Positions 1 through 8,646 of a stretch of DNA of 64,000 nucleotides are shown one piece after another (positions within the stretch are counted from its first letter, which is position 1; the number at the start of each line of letters is the position of its first letter). A model generated the notes under the pieces. That model ran no database searches. It had not been told where the DNA came from and was given only the letters and a program-made list of their open reading frames with translations. Location: positions 25,480 through 89,479 of IMG/VR virus record IMGVR_UViG_3300027631_002331; one strand, 5' to 3'. This stretch comes from a virus. A program made the translations under genes and the position numbers.

Positions 1-1
1 T

Positions 2-1321
2 CAATCGAAAGGAGCTTTAGAGTTAGGTACAAGCGATAACATTCGTTGGGAAGTATCATCTGTTAATGCTCAATCAGGACAGTTTAGTTTATTAGTTCGT
101 AAGGGAAATGACAATAACAGAGACAAATCAATATTAGAAACTTGGACAAACTTATCTTTAGACCCAAAAGCTGAAAACTATATTGAATCAGTAATAGGAA
201 ACTCTAAAAAAGTAGTAATGAATGATGGTGGAGATTATTATATTCAAAACCAAGGTACATTCCGTAATAAATCAAGTTTCATCAGAGTTAAAAGTGTATC
301 AACCAAAACACCAGATTACTTTGATAACAACGGACAAGCAAAATCAGCTTTCACATCATCTTTACCTATAGTAGGTTCAGGTTCGTTTACAGGAGCAACA
401 GGAGCATTCTTTAATACAGCGAGTGCTGCTAACTTCTACGAAAATGTATCAACAGCCGATATTCAAGGATTAACAGCTGGAGATTATGAAGTAGCAGTTC
501 AGTTAATGGCTAATAAAGATGAATATAGATACAATTCAATATCTGTACCTGGAGTAACATCACAAAACGGCGCTGCAATCGTTTCATCAGTAGCTAATAA
601 CTCAGTAAATAGAGGAGATAATATCTCTATCGTAGATTTAGTTAACTTCCAAGCAAACGTAGGTACAGTAACTACTCAAGCAGCCGCTTTCGATTCTAGT
701 TACGCTACTGCATACTGGCCATGGTGTCAAACAATCGATCCTGAAACAGGAAAACAAGTTTGGGTACCTGCATCAGTTATGATTCCAGGAGTATATGCTT
801 ATACAGACGCATCAGCAGACGCGTGGTTCGCACCTGCAGGTTTAACCAGAGGAGCTTTAGGATCTGTTATTAGAGCAGAACGTAAACTACCTTCATCTAC
901 AAGAGATACACTATATGAAGCAAATGTAAACCCAATCGCTACTTTCCCAAATAGTGGAGTAGTAGTATTTGGACAGAAAACACTACAAAAACGTGCTTCT
1001 GCTTTAGATAGAGTAAACGTTCGTAGATTATTAATCGCTGTTAAAACATATGTTTCTCAAATAGCAGACACATTAGTATTCGAACAAAACTCAGCATCAA
1101 CAAGAAATAACTTCTTAACACAAGTAAACCCATACTTAGAATCAGTACAACAACGTCAAGGTTTGTATGCGTTTAAGACAGTGATGGATGAGTCAAATAA
1201 CGGACCAGATGTAGTAGATAGAAACCAATTAGTAGGTCAAATCTTCTTACAACCAACCAAAACAGCTGAATTCGTATTGTTAGATTTCAATGTTACACCA
1301 ACTGGAGCTACTTTCGAATAA
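2..1321 (+). CDS. Contractile tail sheath protein, C-terminal part (gp18-like, 5' truncated)
   Basis: The reading frame is open from base 2, so the first ATG inside it (218) is internal and the gene starts left of the window. The visible 439 codons match the C-terminal part of T4-type tail sheath proteins. They contain the block with APAGLTRGALGSV, the NVNPIATFPNSG stretch and VVVFGQKTLQ, followed by the RVNVRRLLI helix and a C-terminal tail that ends in a phenylalanine and a glutamate. In T4-like phages the sheath polymerises around the tube and contracts to drive it through the envelope. It is followed by the tube gene, as in T4 (18-19). Assignment is by motif recognition and gene order. 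Confidence 0.93.
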   Translation, partial: QSKGALELGTSDNIRWEVSSVNAQSGQFSLLVRKGNDNNRDKSILETWTNLSLDPKAENYIESVIGNSKKVVMNDGGDYYIQNQGTFRNKSSFIRVKSVSTKTPDYFDNNGQAKSAFTSSLPIVGSGSFTGATGAFFNTASAANFYENVSTADIQGLTAGDYEVAVQLMANKDEYRYNSISVPGVTSQNGAAIVSSVANNSVNRGDNISIVDLVNFQANVGTVTTQAAAFDSSYATAYWPWCQTIDPETGKQVWVPASVMIPGVYAYTDASADAWFAPAGLTRGALGSVIRAERKLPSSTRDTLYEANVNPIATFPNSGVVVFGQKTLQKRASALDRVNVRRLLIAVKTYVSQIADTLVFEQNSASTRNNFLTQVNPYLESVQQRQGLYAFKTVMDESNNGPDVVDRNQLVGQIFLQPTKTAEFVLLDFNVTPTGATFE

Positions 1322-1336
1322 AAAACAAAGGGATTA

Positions 1337-1350
1337 AATATTTATAATAA
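1337..1350 (+). promoter_or_regulatory. Putative phage late promoter (AATATTTATAATAA)
   Basis: The AATATTTATAATAA element lies 15 bases before the tube gene start. Nearly the same string occurs at 2954, 5924, 31011, 38361, 38815 and 40015, each just before a virion or lysis gene. The repetition and placement support a late promoter class. The transcription start is not known from sequence. Confidence 0.55.
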
Positions 1351-1364
1351 AATAAAAACACAAA

Positions 1365-1853
1365 ATGGCGATACTCGATACTAACGAAATGTTCTTCACG
1401 GCCTTTGAACCGAAACAACAGAACAGGTACATGATGCTGATTGACGGTTTTCCATCTTACATGATTAAAGGAGTAAGTGCGATCCAAATGAGTCAAGAAG
1501 TAATAACTCTTAATCATGTCAACACAAGAAGAAACCTTAAAGGAAAAACTGTATGGCAACCAGTAACGTTTACGTTATATGATGCAATCACACCTTCAGG
1601 AGCACAATCTATTATGGAATGGGTTCGTCTACATCACGAAAGTGTAACAGGAAGAGATGGGTACAGTGATTTCTACAAGAAAGATTTAACTTTCAATGTA
1701 TTAGGACCTGTTGGAGATGTCGTTTCTGAGTGGATCTTAAAAGGTGCTATGATTTCTAACGCCGACTTTGGTGAGTATGGATTCGATAACGAATCAACAG
1801 CTCAACAAATCACTATGACGTGTGAGATTGATTACGCAGTATTGAACTTCTAA
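1365..1853 (+). CDS. Tail tube protein (gp19-like)
   Basis: This 162-residue protein has the size and features of T4-family tube proteins: an N-terminal strand region with RYMMLIDGFPSYMIKG, a central segment with HVNTRRNLKGK and TVWQPVTFTLYDAI, and a C-terminal QQITMTCEIDYAVL strand. It would polymerise into the inner tube through which DNA passes. It sits directly after the sheath gene, behind its own late-promoter motif, and is followed by a terminator-like hairpin, so it can be made in large amounts independently of its neighbours. The ATG at 1365 follows an A-rich leader with no Shine-Dalgarno sequence. Confidence 0.92.
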   Translation: MAILDTNEMFFTAFEPKQQNRYMMLIDGFPSYMIKGVSAIQMSQEVITLNHVNTRRNLKGKTVWQPVTFTLYDAITPSGAQSIMEWVRLHHESVTGRDGYSDFYKKDLTFNVLGPVGDVVSEWILKGAMISNADFGEYGFDNESTAQQITMTCEIDYAVLNF

Positions 1854-1880
1854 GAAGAAATACAAATATTTTATAAAAGA

Positions 1881-1905
1881 GGGTTGGCTTATGTCAACCC
1901 CTTTT
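1881..1905 (+). terminator. Rho-independent terminator after the tube gene
   Basis: GGGTTG (1881-1886) pairs with CAACCC (1895-1900) across an 8-base loop and is followed by CTTTT. A variant late-type box (AATATTTTATAAAA, 1865-1878) lies between the tube stop and the hairpin. Confidence 0.6.
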
Positions 1906-1949
1906 GTATGTTATTATGTATAATAAAAACGTTACAACAAATCAAGATT

Positions 1950-2684
1950 ATGGCAGAATTTAATTTCCCAACCGAAACAGTAATGCTACCTTCAAAAGGT
2001 CATTTTTATGCTGAGGATTCACCTTTAGCAGCTGGAGAAGTTGAAATCAAGTATATGACTGCTCGTGAAGAGGATATACTAACAAATCAAAACTATATTA
2101 CAAACGGTACAGTTTTAGACAAACTATTAGAATCGCTTATAGTAGCGCCAAAGTTTACCGTAGATGACTTATTATTAGGCGATAAAAACGCACTACTAAT
2201 AGCTGCTCGCGTACTTGGGTATGGTGCTGAATACCCCGTTAGAATAGCCGGAGTAGACGATATAGTAAATCTATCAGAACTAGATAACATCGATATAGAT
2301 TTCGATAACCTACCAAAAGGTAAAAACGAGTTTGAGTTTAGATTACCAAAAGCAGATACAGTTGTTAAGTTTAAACTTTTAACAGGTAAAGACGAAAAAC
2401 GTATCGAAAAAGATATTGAAGGGATAAAGAAAATCAGACCTGATTCATCACCCGCTATTTCAACTAGATTAAAAACCATTATAACTGCCGTAGAAGGAGA
2501 CGGTGCTGCCAAGTCAGTTGGCGAGTTTGTAGATAACTTTATGTTAGCTATGGATTCACGTGCATTCAGGAAACACTATAAAACGTGTATGCCTGATGTA
2601 GACATGACCTTTCGTAGCTCAGCAGGAATCGATAGGGAAATCCCCATTGGACTCAGCTTTTTTTGGCCTGACTCCGACTTATAG
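1950..2684 (+). CDS. Baseplate hub-associated protein, gp26-like
   Basis: I place the start at ATG 1950 (MAEFNFPTETVMLPSKG); an upstream ATG at 1884 in the same frame falls inside the terminator hairpin and adds non-homologous residues. The N-terminal LPSKGHFY, the YMTAREEDILTNQN motif and the GTVLDKLLESLI helix are hallmarks of the T4 gp26 baseplate family (Pfam T4_baseplate). The protein has about 244 residues and ends in a short FFWP tail. In T4, gp26 helps assemble the central hub. The end of the gene overlaps a second frame (2647-2952) at a run of seven T, see the frameshift entry. The next full gene is the tape measure, the standard place for a tail-assembly chaperone pair. Confidence 0.82.
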   Translation: MAEFNFPTETVMLPSKGHFYAEDSPLAAGEVEIKYMTAREEDILTNQNYITNGTVLDKLLESLIVAPKFTVDDLLLGDKNALLIAARVLGYGAEYPVRIAGVDDIVNLSELDNIDIDFDNLPKGKNEFEFRLPKADTVVKFKLLTGKDEKRIEKDIEGIKKIRPDSSPAISTRLKTIITAVEGDGAAKSVGEFVDNFMLAMDSRAFRKHYKTCMPDVDMTFRSSAGIDREIPIGLSFFWPDSDL

Positions 2685-2952
2685 AGCTGGTTTATTTAGA
2701 CAAATCCACGAAATAATATTTCACGGTAACGGAGGCTATAACTATAGTACTTTATACAATATGCCTGTTTGGCTACGTAATACGACTTTTAAGTTAATAA
2801 ACGAGTATTACGAAAAGCAAAATGATGCTAACGAACAAGCATCTAAGGCTAATAATACTACAAATCAAACGTTAGTAGGCGAGGATGGTAAAGTAAACGT
2901 TCAGGACTTTAAGGCAGCTTCTCAACAATATACTAAAACAAGTTATAAGTAG
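2647..2952 (+). CDS. gp51-like / tail-assembly partner frame, probably reached by frameshift
   Basis: The frame opens without a convincing start: the first possible initiator is TTG 2647, and the first ATG (2761) would cut off a well-formed segment with GLTPTYRAGLFRQIHEI. The rest contains MPVWLRNTTFKLINEYYEKQ, then an acidic and Asn/Gln-rich tail, about 95 residues after the overlap. Its position between a gp26-like gene and the tape measure matches the T4 gp51 slot and, more widely, the second product of tail-assembly frameshift pairs. I infer it is mainly expressed as an extension of the gp26-like protein; independent initiation at TTG 2647 or ATG 2761 is the alternative. Confidence 0.6.
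   Translation: MDSAFFGLTPTYRAGLFRQIHEIIFHGNGGYNYSTLYNMPVWLRNTTFKLINEYYEKQNDANEQASKANNTTNQTLVGEDGKVNVQDFKAASQQYTKTSYK
2658..2664 (+). promoter_or_regulatory. Candidate programmed ribosomal frameshift site (T7 run)
   Basis: Seven consecutive T bases are read as Phe-Phe plus the first base of Trp in the upstream frame. The downstream frame is +1 (equivalently -2) relative to the upstream one, and both encode Phe-Phe across the run, so slippage preserves the peptide. Upstream termination follows at 2682-2684. Comparable slippery sites between tail-assembly genes are known in many long-tailed phages; a -2 shift is known for Mu. Confidence 0.5.
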
Positions 2953-2953
2953 T

Positions 2954-2969
2954 AATATTTATAATAAAA
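2954..2969 (+). promoter_or_regulatory. Putative late promoter (AATATTTATAATAAAA)
   Basis: This copy of the recurrent late box lies 10 bases before the TTG start of the tape-measure gene. It matches the copies at 1337 and 5924 almost base for base. Confidence 0.55.
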
Positions 2970-2979
2970 CACCCTTACT

Positions 2980-5925
2980 TTGGCTACACCCACAAAACAG
3001 GAACTAGATCAGATTAATGCTCTACTTAACGATGTACAGAAAAAGTACGATCAGTTAGGAAGATCAAATCCATTTCGAAATTTTGATCAAAAGAATATTG
3101 TAGATGCAGGTTCTGCTATTAAACAATTAGAGGTATCCCTAAAGGGAGTTAATACTGAGTTAAATAATACTAACGATGAATTTTCTAATACCTTTAAATC
3201 ACTTCAGAGTATAGTTAATGAATTAACTAGAGGTAAAGTAGCAACCAATAAAATAACTAACTCTACTAGAACTTTAGAGGATGTAAGTAGTAAGATTTTA
3301 GCCCAAAAGAATAAGGGAATAAAGTTGGATTCAAAGGAACTTATGTCTATGCAGAAAAAAGCAGATATAAGTTTTACAAATCTAAAACAACAAAGGAGTC
3401 AAATTGAAGCTTTAAAAGAAGAAGCTGATTATTCTCTAAAAGTATCAAAATCTAAAATACAAGAGATAGGTACAGCCAAAAACCTCACAGCCGAAAAGAA
3501 AAAAGAAAGAGCGGCAGCTGAAAAATCCCAAACCCAAGCCCTTAATGACTTAGCTGAACACGAAACACGTTTAGGTAATATCAATTCCATATTAGATAAA
3601 TCCTCAAACTTTCAAGACGTAATAGATAAGGGGCTAAAGAGAGAGATTTTAGATAGAAAAGCTATTGAGGGTTCTATTGGTATCACTGGTGGTCTTTTAA
3701 CTTCACTTTCTAAAGTAACCGGTATAACTGGTGTATTTGATATTGATAAAATAAAAGCCGAAGCAGAGAAAATAGCAGAGGATGCTATAGATCAGTTTAG
3801 ACAAGTTAAAGAATATATAAGAGATGAGGAAGCATTTAACGTTAACATAGATAACGCTAAAACTTCCTTATTAGAAATAAGTAATGTTGCTCTTTTAACT
3901 CAACAAGAAGTAATCGAATTAAAAGATGAATTAAAAACCCTACAAGATAAAGAAGTTAACTTTAAGTTTTCACTTGATCCCGAATTTGATAAAGCCGCAA
4001 AAGCCAAAATTGAAAACGATATTGCTGAGGTTCAAGAGCTTATAGAATTAGGTACTGAGGGAAGTAGAAAAATAAGGGTAGATAAATTAGAGGGAGATTT
4101 AGAAAAAGCTCAAAAAGGTCTAGAAGGTCTAGAATCAGCAGCAAGAAACGCATCTAACTCTATGTCTAGCCAATTTAAAAAGTTAGGCAAAACACTAGGT
4201 TTAACATTTGAAGGTCTAGCCAATTCTATCAAATCACCAGAAGCTATATTCACTGCTCTTATAGCTATAGCAGGTGAAGTAAATGGGCAAGTAGTTGATT
4301 TATCTAAAAGTATGAACGTATCATACGATGAAGCCCAAAATGTAAGAGAAGAATTCGCTCAAATTACTCTAGCCTCTGGGGAGACTGTTATAAACACCCA
4401 AAGGTTAGTAGAGGCACAAATGCAGTTTAACGAAGCCTTAGGTTTAACAGGTAAAATCATACCTGAAAATGCAGCATCACAAAGTAAACTTACTAATCAG
4501 TTAGGTATAGGTGTTGATTCAGCTACAAAACTTAGACAAATAGCAGAGTCTACAGGTGAAGATTTTAGAGAACAAACCCTCGCTCAATACGAAACTGTAA
4601 GTGCTTTATCAGCACAAAAAGGTGTTGCTATAAACGTTAAGGGGGTAATGGATGAAGTTGGTAAAGCCGGTGCTTATGGTTTAGCTCAATTCCAAGGTTC
4701 TGTAGTAGCATTAACTGAAGGTGTAGCACAAGCAAAAGCATTAGGTTTAAGTTTAGATCAAGTAAACTCAATAGCAGGTAAGTTAATGGATTTTGAATCA
4801 TCCATAAACGCAGAACTACAAGCAGAGTTATTATTAGGTAAAGATATTAATCTAGAAAAAGCTAGATTAGCAGCCCTAAATAATGATCAGAAAACATTAA
4901 TGGAGGAGATTAATCGTGAAATGGGAACATTTGAAGATTTCTCTAAAATGAATAGAATACAACAGGAAGCAATGGCTGATGCCATTGGTATGTCTGTTGA
5001 TGGGTTATCCGAATCCTTACTGATGCAACAGTATGGGGAAATGAATCAAGCCGAAATAGTTGCTTTAAAGGGAGAAGAAGTTGCCAAACAAGTAGAAATG
5101 GTAAAATCACAAGAAGCATTTCAAAATATGATTTTAGCTATGAAAGGTACACTTGCTGATATAGCAGCTGGACCTCTTGGTGATATGGCTAATTTAGTAA
5201 CAAGTCTATTAAGTAATTCAACAGCAATGTATGGTATTATGGGGGCGTTAGCTATAGGTCCTTTAACTTCTATTGGAAAAAGTTTAAAATCAGCTTATGG
5301 TTTCTCAAAAGCAATGCTGGCATCTCAAAAAAGTCAATTAATCATAGAAACTGCTATGGGGGCCAAAGCTAAAATATCAGCAGCCTTCGCAGCAGCAAGA
5401 ACAGCAGCAATAAATCCCTTATTGGGGGTAGCAGCGGTTGCTGGTGCTGTTTTAGCCTATAAGGGTATCCAAGCTTTAACAATGGATGATGGTATTATAC
5501 CTGGACAGGGTAAAGTTGTTTCAACACCTAAAGATAAAATAGCATTTAAATCTGGATATGGTAAACGTGTATTATCATCACCTGAAGGTAAAATAGCATT
5601 TAACGATAAAGATACAATCGTAGCAGGTACAAACCTAGAACAAAATATGACCACTAATAATAATGGTCAATCAATACAAAACTCAGTAACTACAAATCAA
5701 CCAACACAAAACTCAGTTATTAATAGACCTACTACAAATAGTATGGTTTCAAATAACCAAAATACAACACAACCTATAGCACCAGTTAGTAACGCTATGA
5801 TGGAAGGTGAGTTAAAAGCAATAAAAAGAGTATTAGAAAACATAGCAACTAAAGAAGGAACAGTAAGTATGAATGGAACTAAGTTCGGAACTGTAACAGC
5901 TATGAACACTTACCAAATTCAATAA
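2980..5925 (+). CDS. Tail tape-measure protein
   Basis: The protein has 981 residues and is the longest in the window. It has long coiled-coil N-terminal half segments rich in Glu, Lys and Gln (about 1-400), a central alpha-helical region with amphipathic and hydrophobic stretches (about 405-620), a strongly hydrophobic segment around 735-835, and a C-terminal part with DDGIIPGQGK and SPEGKIAFNDKDTI, a type of ending common in tape measures. It is followed by an Asn/Gln/Thr-rich linker. The start is TTG 2980, since no ATG lies between the late box and the coiled coil. The length would set tail length. In T4 this role is filled by gp29; identity here rests on architecture and position after the gp26/gp51 pair. 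Confidence 0.85.
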   Translation: MATPTKQELDQINALLNDVQKKYDQLGRSNPFRNFDQKNIVDAGSAIKQLEVSLKGVNTELNNTNDEFSNTFKSLQSIVNELTRGKVATNKITNSTRTLEDVSSKILAQKNKGIKLDSKELMSMQKKADISFTNLKQQRSQIEALKEEADYSLKVSKSKIQEIGTAKNLTAEKKKERAAAEKSQTQALNDLAEHETRLGNINSILDKSSNFQDVIDKGLKREILDRKAIEGSIGITGGLLTSLSKVTGITGVFDIDKIKAEAEKIAEDAIDQFRQVKEYIRDEEAFNVNIDNAKTSLLEISNVALLTQQEVIELKDELKTLQDKEVNFKFSLDPEFDKAAKAKIENDIAEVQELIELGTEGSRKIRVDKLEGDLEKAQKGLEGLESAARNASNSMSSQFKKLGKTLGLTFEGLANSIKSPEAIFTALIAIAGEVNGQVVDLSKSMNVSYDEAQNVREEFAQITLASGETVINTQRLVEAQMQFNEALGLTGKIIPENAASQSKLTNQLGIGVDSATKLRQIAESTGEDFREQTLAQYETVSALSAQKGVAINVKGVMDEVGKAGAYGLAQFQGSVVALTEGVAQAKALGLSLDQVNSIAGKLMDFESSINAELQAELLLGKDINLEKARLAALNNDQKTLMEEINREMGTFEDFSKMNRIQQEAMADAIGMSVDGLSESLLMQQYGEMNQAEIVALKGEEVAKQVEMVKSQEAFQNMILAMKGTLADIAAGPLGDMANLVTSLLSNSTAMYGIMGALAIGPLTSIGKSLKSAYGFSKAMLASQKSQLIIETAMGAKAKISAAFAAARTAAINPLLGVAAVAGAVLAYKGIQALTMDDGIIPGQGKVVSTPKDKIAFKSGYGKRVLSSPEGKIAFNDKDTIVAGTNLEQNMTTNNNGQSIQNSVTTNQPTQNSVINRPTTNSMVSNNQNTTQPIAPVSNAMMEGELKAIKRVLENIATKEGTVSMNGTKFGTVTAMNTYQIQ

Positions 5926-5938
5926 TATTTATAATAAA
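5924..5938 (+). promoter_or_regulatory. Putative late promoter (AATATTTATAATAAA)
   Basis: The box overlaps the stop codon of the tape-measure gene by two bases and precedes the 66-residue virion candidate gene. It is part of the recurrent late-promoter set. Confidence 0.55.
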
Positions 5939-5964
5939 TCAATAATAACTAAAAACAATAAATT

Positions 5965-6165
5965 ATGGCTGATTACAAAGGACTTGAAGACCGCTTAGTA
6001 AGAGCAGGATCTCCAAAATCTGTAAACAACGGTAGTATTCCAACAACTGCAAACCTAGCATCTGGAATCATCCCAATCAACAATACTTTTTCTAAAGGTC
6101 AATATAAGGACTATGTATTAGACTCAGGAGTAACAGTAGATCAAGCAGCAGACTTAACAGATTAA
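5965..6165 (+). CDS. Small protein of the tail region, unknown function
   Basis: A 66-residue protein beginning MADYKGLEDRLVRAG. It is hydrophilic, with no membrane segment or cysteine, and has Ser/Asn-rich middle and an acidic C-terminus. I do not recognise the family. It has its own late-promoter box and lies between the tape measure and baseplate genes, so it is probably a minor virion or assembly protein. Confidence 0.65.
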   Translation: MADYKGLEDRLVRAGSPKSVNNGSIPTTANLASGIIPINNTFSKGQYKDYVLDSGVTVDQAADLTD

Positions 6166-6188
6166 TTAATAAATTAATCTAGAGTTAT

Positions 6189-8348
6189 ATGGGACTGTTC
6201 AAAGATGAACCTGTTAGTTGGGATAAAATTAATGGACTAAGAGATAGATCTGGAAATCATTTCCAGAGACATCTCACTCCTTGGTCTGTTGGTGGTAATA
6301 TAGGTAACCAATCCCAAGTAGAACCCTTTATTTGGACTGGGCTTCCTCCTTTAGAGGATGAGTGGTCAGGTAAGGAGGAAACCGACTTTCTGCTTAGAAA
6401 CGGAACTTTAAAGGATTCTGCTACTGATATAACTCGCATATCCAAACTATTAACATTAACAACAAGAGGTAAACTATTTTCAGTTAAACAAAACCTACTA
6501 TCAAGATTAGGAGTTGCTACTGAGGCCTCTGGAATCCTTAACGAGGGTGTTTATTTACCAACTTCAACGTTAGCTCAAGTAGGTGTTGTTGGTTTAGGCG
6601 GTCACCTTAATAAACAAGGTGTTAATCCCTTTAGAAAAACAGGAGAGGTAGATAACCCAGATGATGGTAACACAATCTTAGGATTTGATGTTACTAACCC
6701 CTTAGGTTTACCCGCATATGCTCAAGTAGTTAGAAGAGATCAAGAAACTGGAAAAAATAGATTAGTAGGTTACTTTAATAACAAGATTAATAGAACCCAA
6801 AAACCATCTAGTGGTACTACCCCATCTTTTACTGATAAGTTAAAAAATAGGTTTATTAAACTTGATGGACCTAATATTTTAGATTCATATAGTGGAGGAC
6901 CTGGATCTGTTGTAGGTGTAGGTTATACTACAATCAGGATGTCGCCTGAACAACGTACAGGTAAAAATAACGTTATTTTAGATCAATCTAAATTCTTTGC
7001 ACATACCGAAGATAAAGATACTCCATCCGATATAGCATCATCAGTATTATCCTTTACATCAAATATATTTGGTTTTCCTACAATCCCAAAGGCAACTGGT
7101 GAAGATTTCTCTATAGGTTCATATACTGATTACTCAGTATTTAAAAGACCTAGTAGTATTGCTATTAAAGGTGCTCAAATATTTAATGAAAATGCTTCAC
7201 TATCAAGAAGGTATGAAAAGTTAACTAAAGAATCTACATTCTTAAATAGAGTAACAACAACTAACGAGATTAAATCTCTACAGTTGTTTAGTAATTCAGT
7301 ATATAAGAAAGATGATGATGGTAGTATTACGTTAGATACTAACCAAGATATTGCTAACCCAACAAAATCTTTATCATCTACCTTAACACAAGAGCAGTTA
7401 AGAGAACTTCCTCAAAGTCTAGGTCCTATAATAAGACCTGATTTTAGAAAATCACTTACTAAAAAACCCACTGAAACTATATCTAACTCCCTAAACTATG
7501 AAACCCAAAACATAGTAAATAGAGTAGGTGTAGGTGATCCTGGAAAACGTGGTGATATAAGTGATTACCAATTAGGTAAAAGGATTGATGGGAAAACACT
7601 CCCAGTAGATAAAATAACAGCACACTCAATATATAGATCAGGATTAACTGCTAAAAACGATTCATCACTTAACGATTTAGTTAAGTTTAGAATAGCATCA
7701 GTTGATCCAGAAAACCCATCAAGAAGTAACTACATACACTTTAGAGCATTTTTAGGATCATTTTCTGATAGTTATAACTCATCTTGGTCATCACAAAAGT
7801 TTATGGGTAGAGCTGAAAACTTCTATAACTATGAAGGATTCGATCGTTCTATCTCTATGAACTGGACAGTCCCAGCTCAAAGTAAAAACGAATTGATGAT
7901 AATGCATCAAAAACTAAACTACCTAGCATCTAACTTAGCACCCGATTATGTGAATGATAGATATATGGCTGGACCTTTAGTAAGATTAACTGTAGGTGGA
8001 TACCTATATGAACAATATGGTTTTATAGAATCACTTTCACTTAATATACCAGATAACTCACCATGGGAAATAGCAGTTGCTGGTGCACCTGAAGGTGGTA
8101 CTGAAATAGAAGGTGGTGGTGGTCTTAGACACGATACAAGTGTTAAAGAACTACCTCATGTTTTAGAAGCATCTATATCATTTAAACCAATACATGATTT
8201 TGTAGTTCAAAAACAAAAACTTGGGTTTGAAAATGGTACAGTATCTTCATATGGTTTACAACGATATATCGCTCTAGCAGCATCAAAACCTACAAATACA
8301 GGATATAACGTAAATAAGACTAAACCTGAAAATACAGGCAAACAATGA
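6189..8348 (+). CDS. Large baseplate / tail-tube-cap-like structural protein
   Basis: A 719-residue protein in the baseplate gene block. The N-terminal two thirds is low in recognisable motifs. The C-terminal 200 residues contain FRAFLGSFSDSYNSSWSSQ, GRAENFYNYEGFDRSISMNW, then KLNYLASNLAPDY, AGPLVRLTVGGYLY and LPHVLEASISFKPIH. That pattern is typical of tube-like baseplate proteins that cap the tube (the gp48/gp54 type of fold), but I cannot decide which T4 protein it corresponds to. It overlaps the next gene by 4 bases (ATGA), implying translational coupling. Confidence 0.65.
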   Translation: MGLFKDEPVSWDKINGLRDRSGNHFQRHLTPWSVGGNIGNQSQVEPFIWTGLPPLEDEWSGKEETDFLLRNGTLKDSATDITRISKLLTLTTRGKLFSVKQNLLSRLGVATEASGILNEGVYLPTSTLAQVGVVGLGGHLNKQGVNPFRKTGEVDNPDDGNTILGFDVTNPLGLPAYAQVVRRDQETGKNRLVGYFNNKINRTQKPSSGTTPSFTDKLKNRFIKLDGPNILDSYSGGPGSVVGVGYTTIRMSPEQRTGKNNVILDQSKFFAHTEDKDTPSDIASSVLSFTSNIFGFPTIPKATGEDFSIGSYTDYSVFKRPSSIAIKGAQIFNENASLSRRYEKLTKESTFLNRVTTTNEIKSLQLFSNSVYKKDDDGSITLDTNQDIANPTKSLSSTLTQEQLRELPQSLGPIIRPDFRKSLTKKPTETISNSLNYETQNIVNRVGVGDPGKRGDISDYQLGKRIDGKTLPVDKITAHSIYRSGLTAKNDSSLNDLVKFRIASVDPENPSRSNYIHFRAFLGSFSDSYNSSWSSQKFMGRAENFYNYEGFDRSISMNWTVPAQSKNELMIMHQKLNYLASNLAPDYVNDRYMAGPLVRLTVGGYLYEQYGFIESLSLNIPDNSPWEIAVAGAPEGGTEIEGGGGLRHDTSVKELPHVLEASISFKPIHDFVVQKQKLGFENGTVSSYGLQRYIALAASKPTNTGYNVNKTKPENTGKQ

Positions 8349-8644
8349 ATAGATACATAGACCAACCAATCACTACAGGTAGTATGGGTAACCAGATGTA
8401 TACAACTACAAAATATCAAAAAATCCCTTTGAGTTTTGAAGATTTGTATGTATATTCTACTATAGGTGACAGGTATGATGAATTAGCATTACAATATTAT
8501 AACGATTCAACTCTTTGGTGGGTTATATCTATGGCAAACGATACACTAGATCAATCAACATACTTCCCACCAACAGGAATACAACTAAGAATACCAGCAA
8601 ATCTATCAGGCATTCTATCAAATTTTAAAGTTTTAAATGAATAA
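8345..8644 (+). CDS. Baseplate wedge protein with LysM-like domain (gp53-like)
   Basis: A 99-residue protein. The segment YSTIGDRYDELALQYYND is followed by STLWWVISMANDTLDQ and a proline-rich end with GIQLRIPAN. This is the LysM-like arrangement seen in T4 gp53 and tail protein X families, in which an N-terminal strand is followed by the LW..I...N core and a LRIP end. Such proteins tie wedges to the hub. It overlaps the preceding structural gene by 4 bases and precedes the hub-like gene by 2, so the three are probably co-translated. Confidence 0.7.
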   Translation: MNRYIDQPITTGSMGNQMYTTTKYQKIPLSFEDLYVYSTIGDRYDELALQYYNDSTLWWVISMANDTLDQSTYFPPTGIQLRIPANLSGILSNFKVLNE

Positions 8645-8646
8645 TC

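Noticed and set aside
1337-1350. T4-type late promoter on the minus strand (TATAAATA)
   Set aside because: The reverse complement of the recurrent box matches the T4 late box, but no minus-strand genes follow any copy, so I treat the motif as a + strand element.
1308-1559. Minus-strand open frame spanning the sheath-tube gap
   Set aside because: It covers the late promoter and the tube gene start and has no features of its own.
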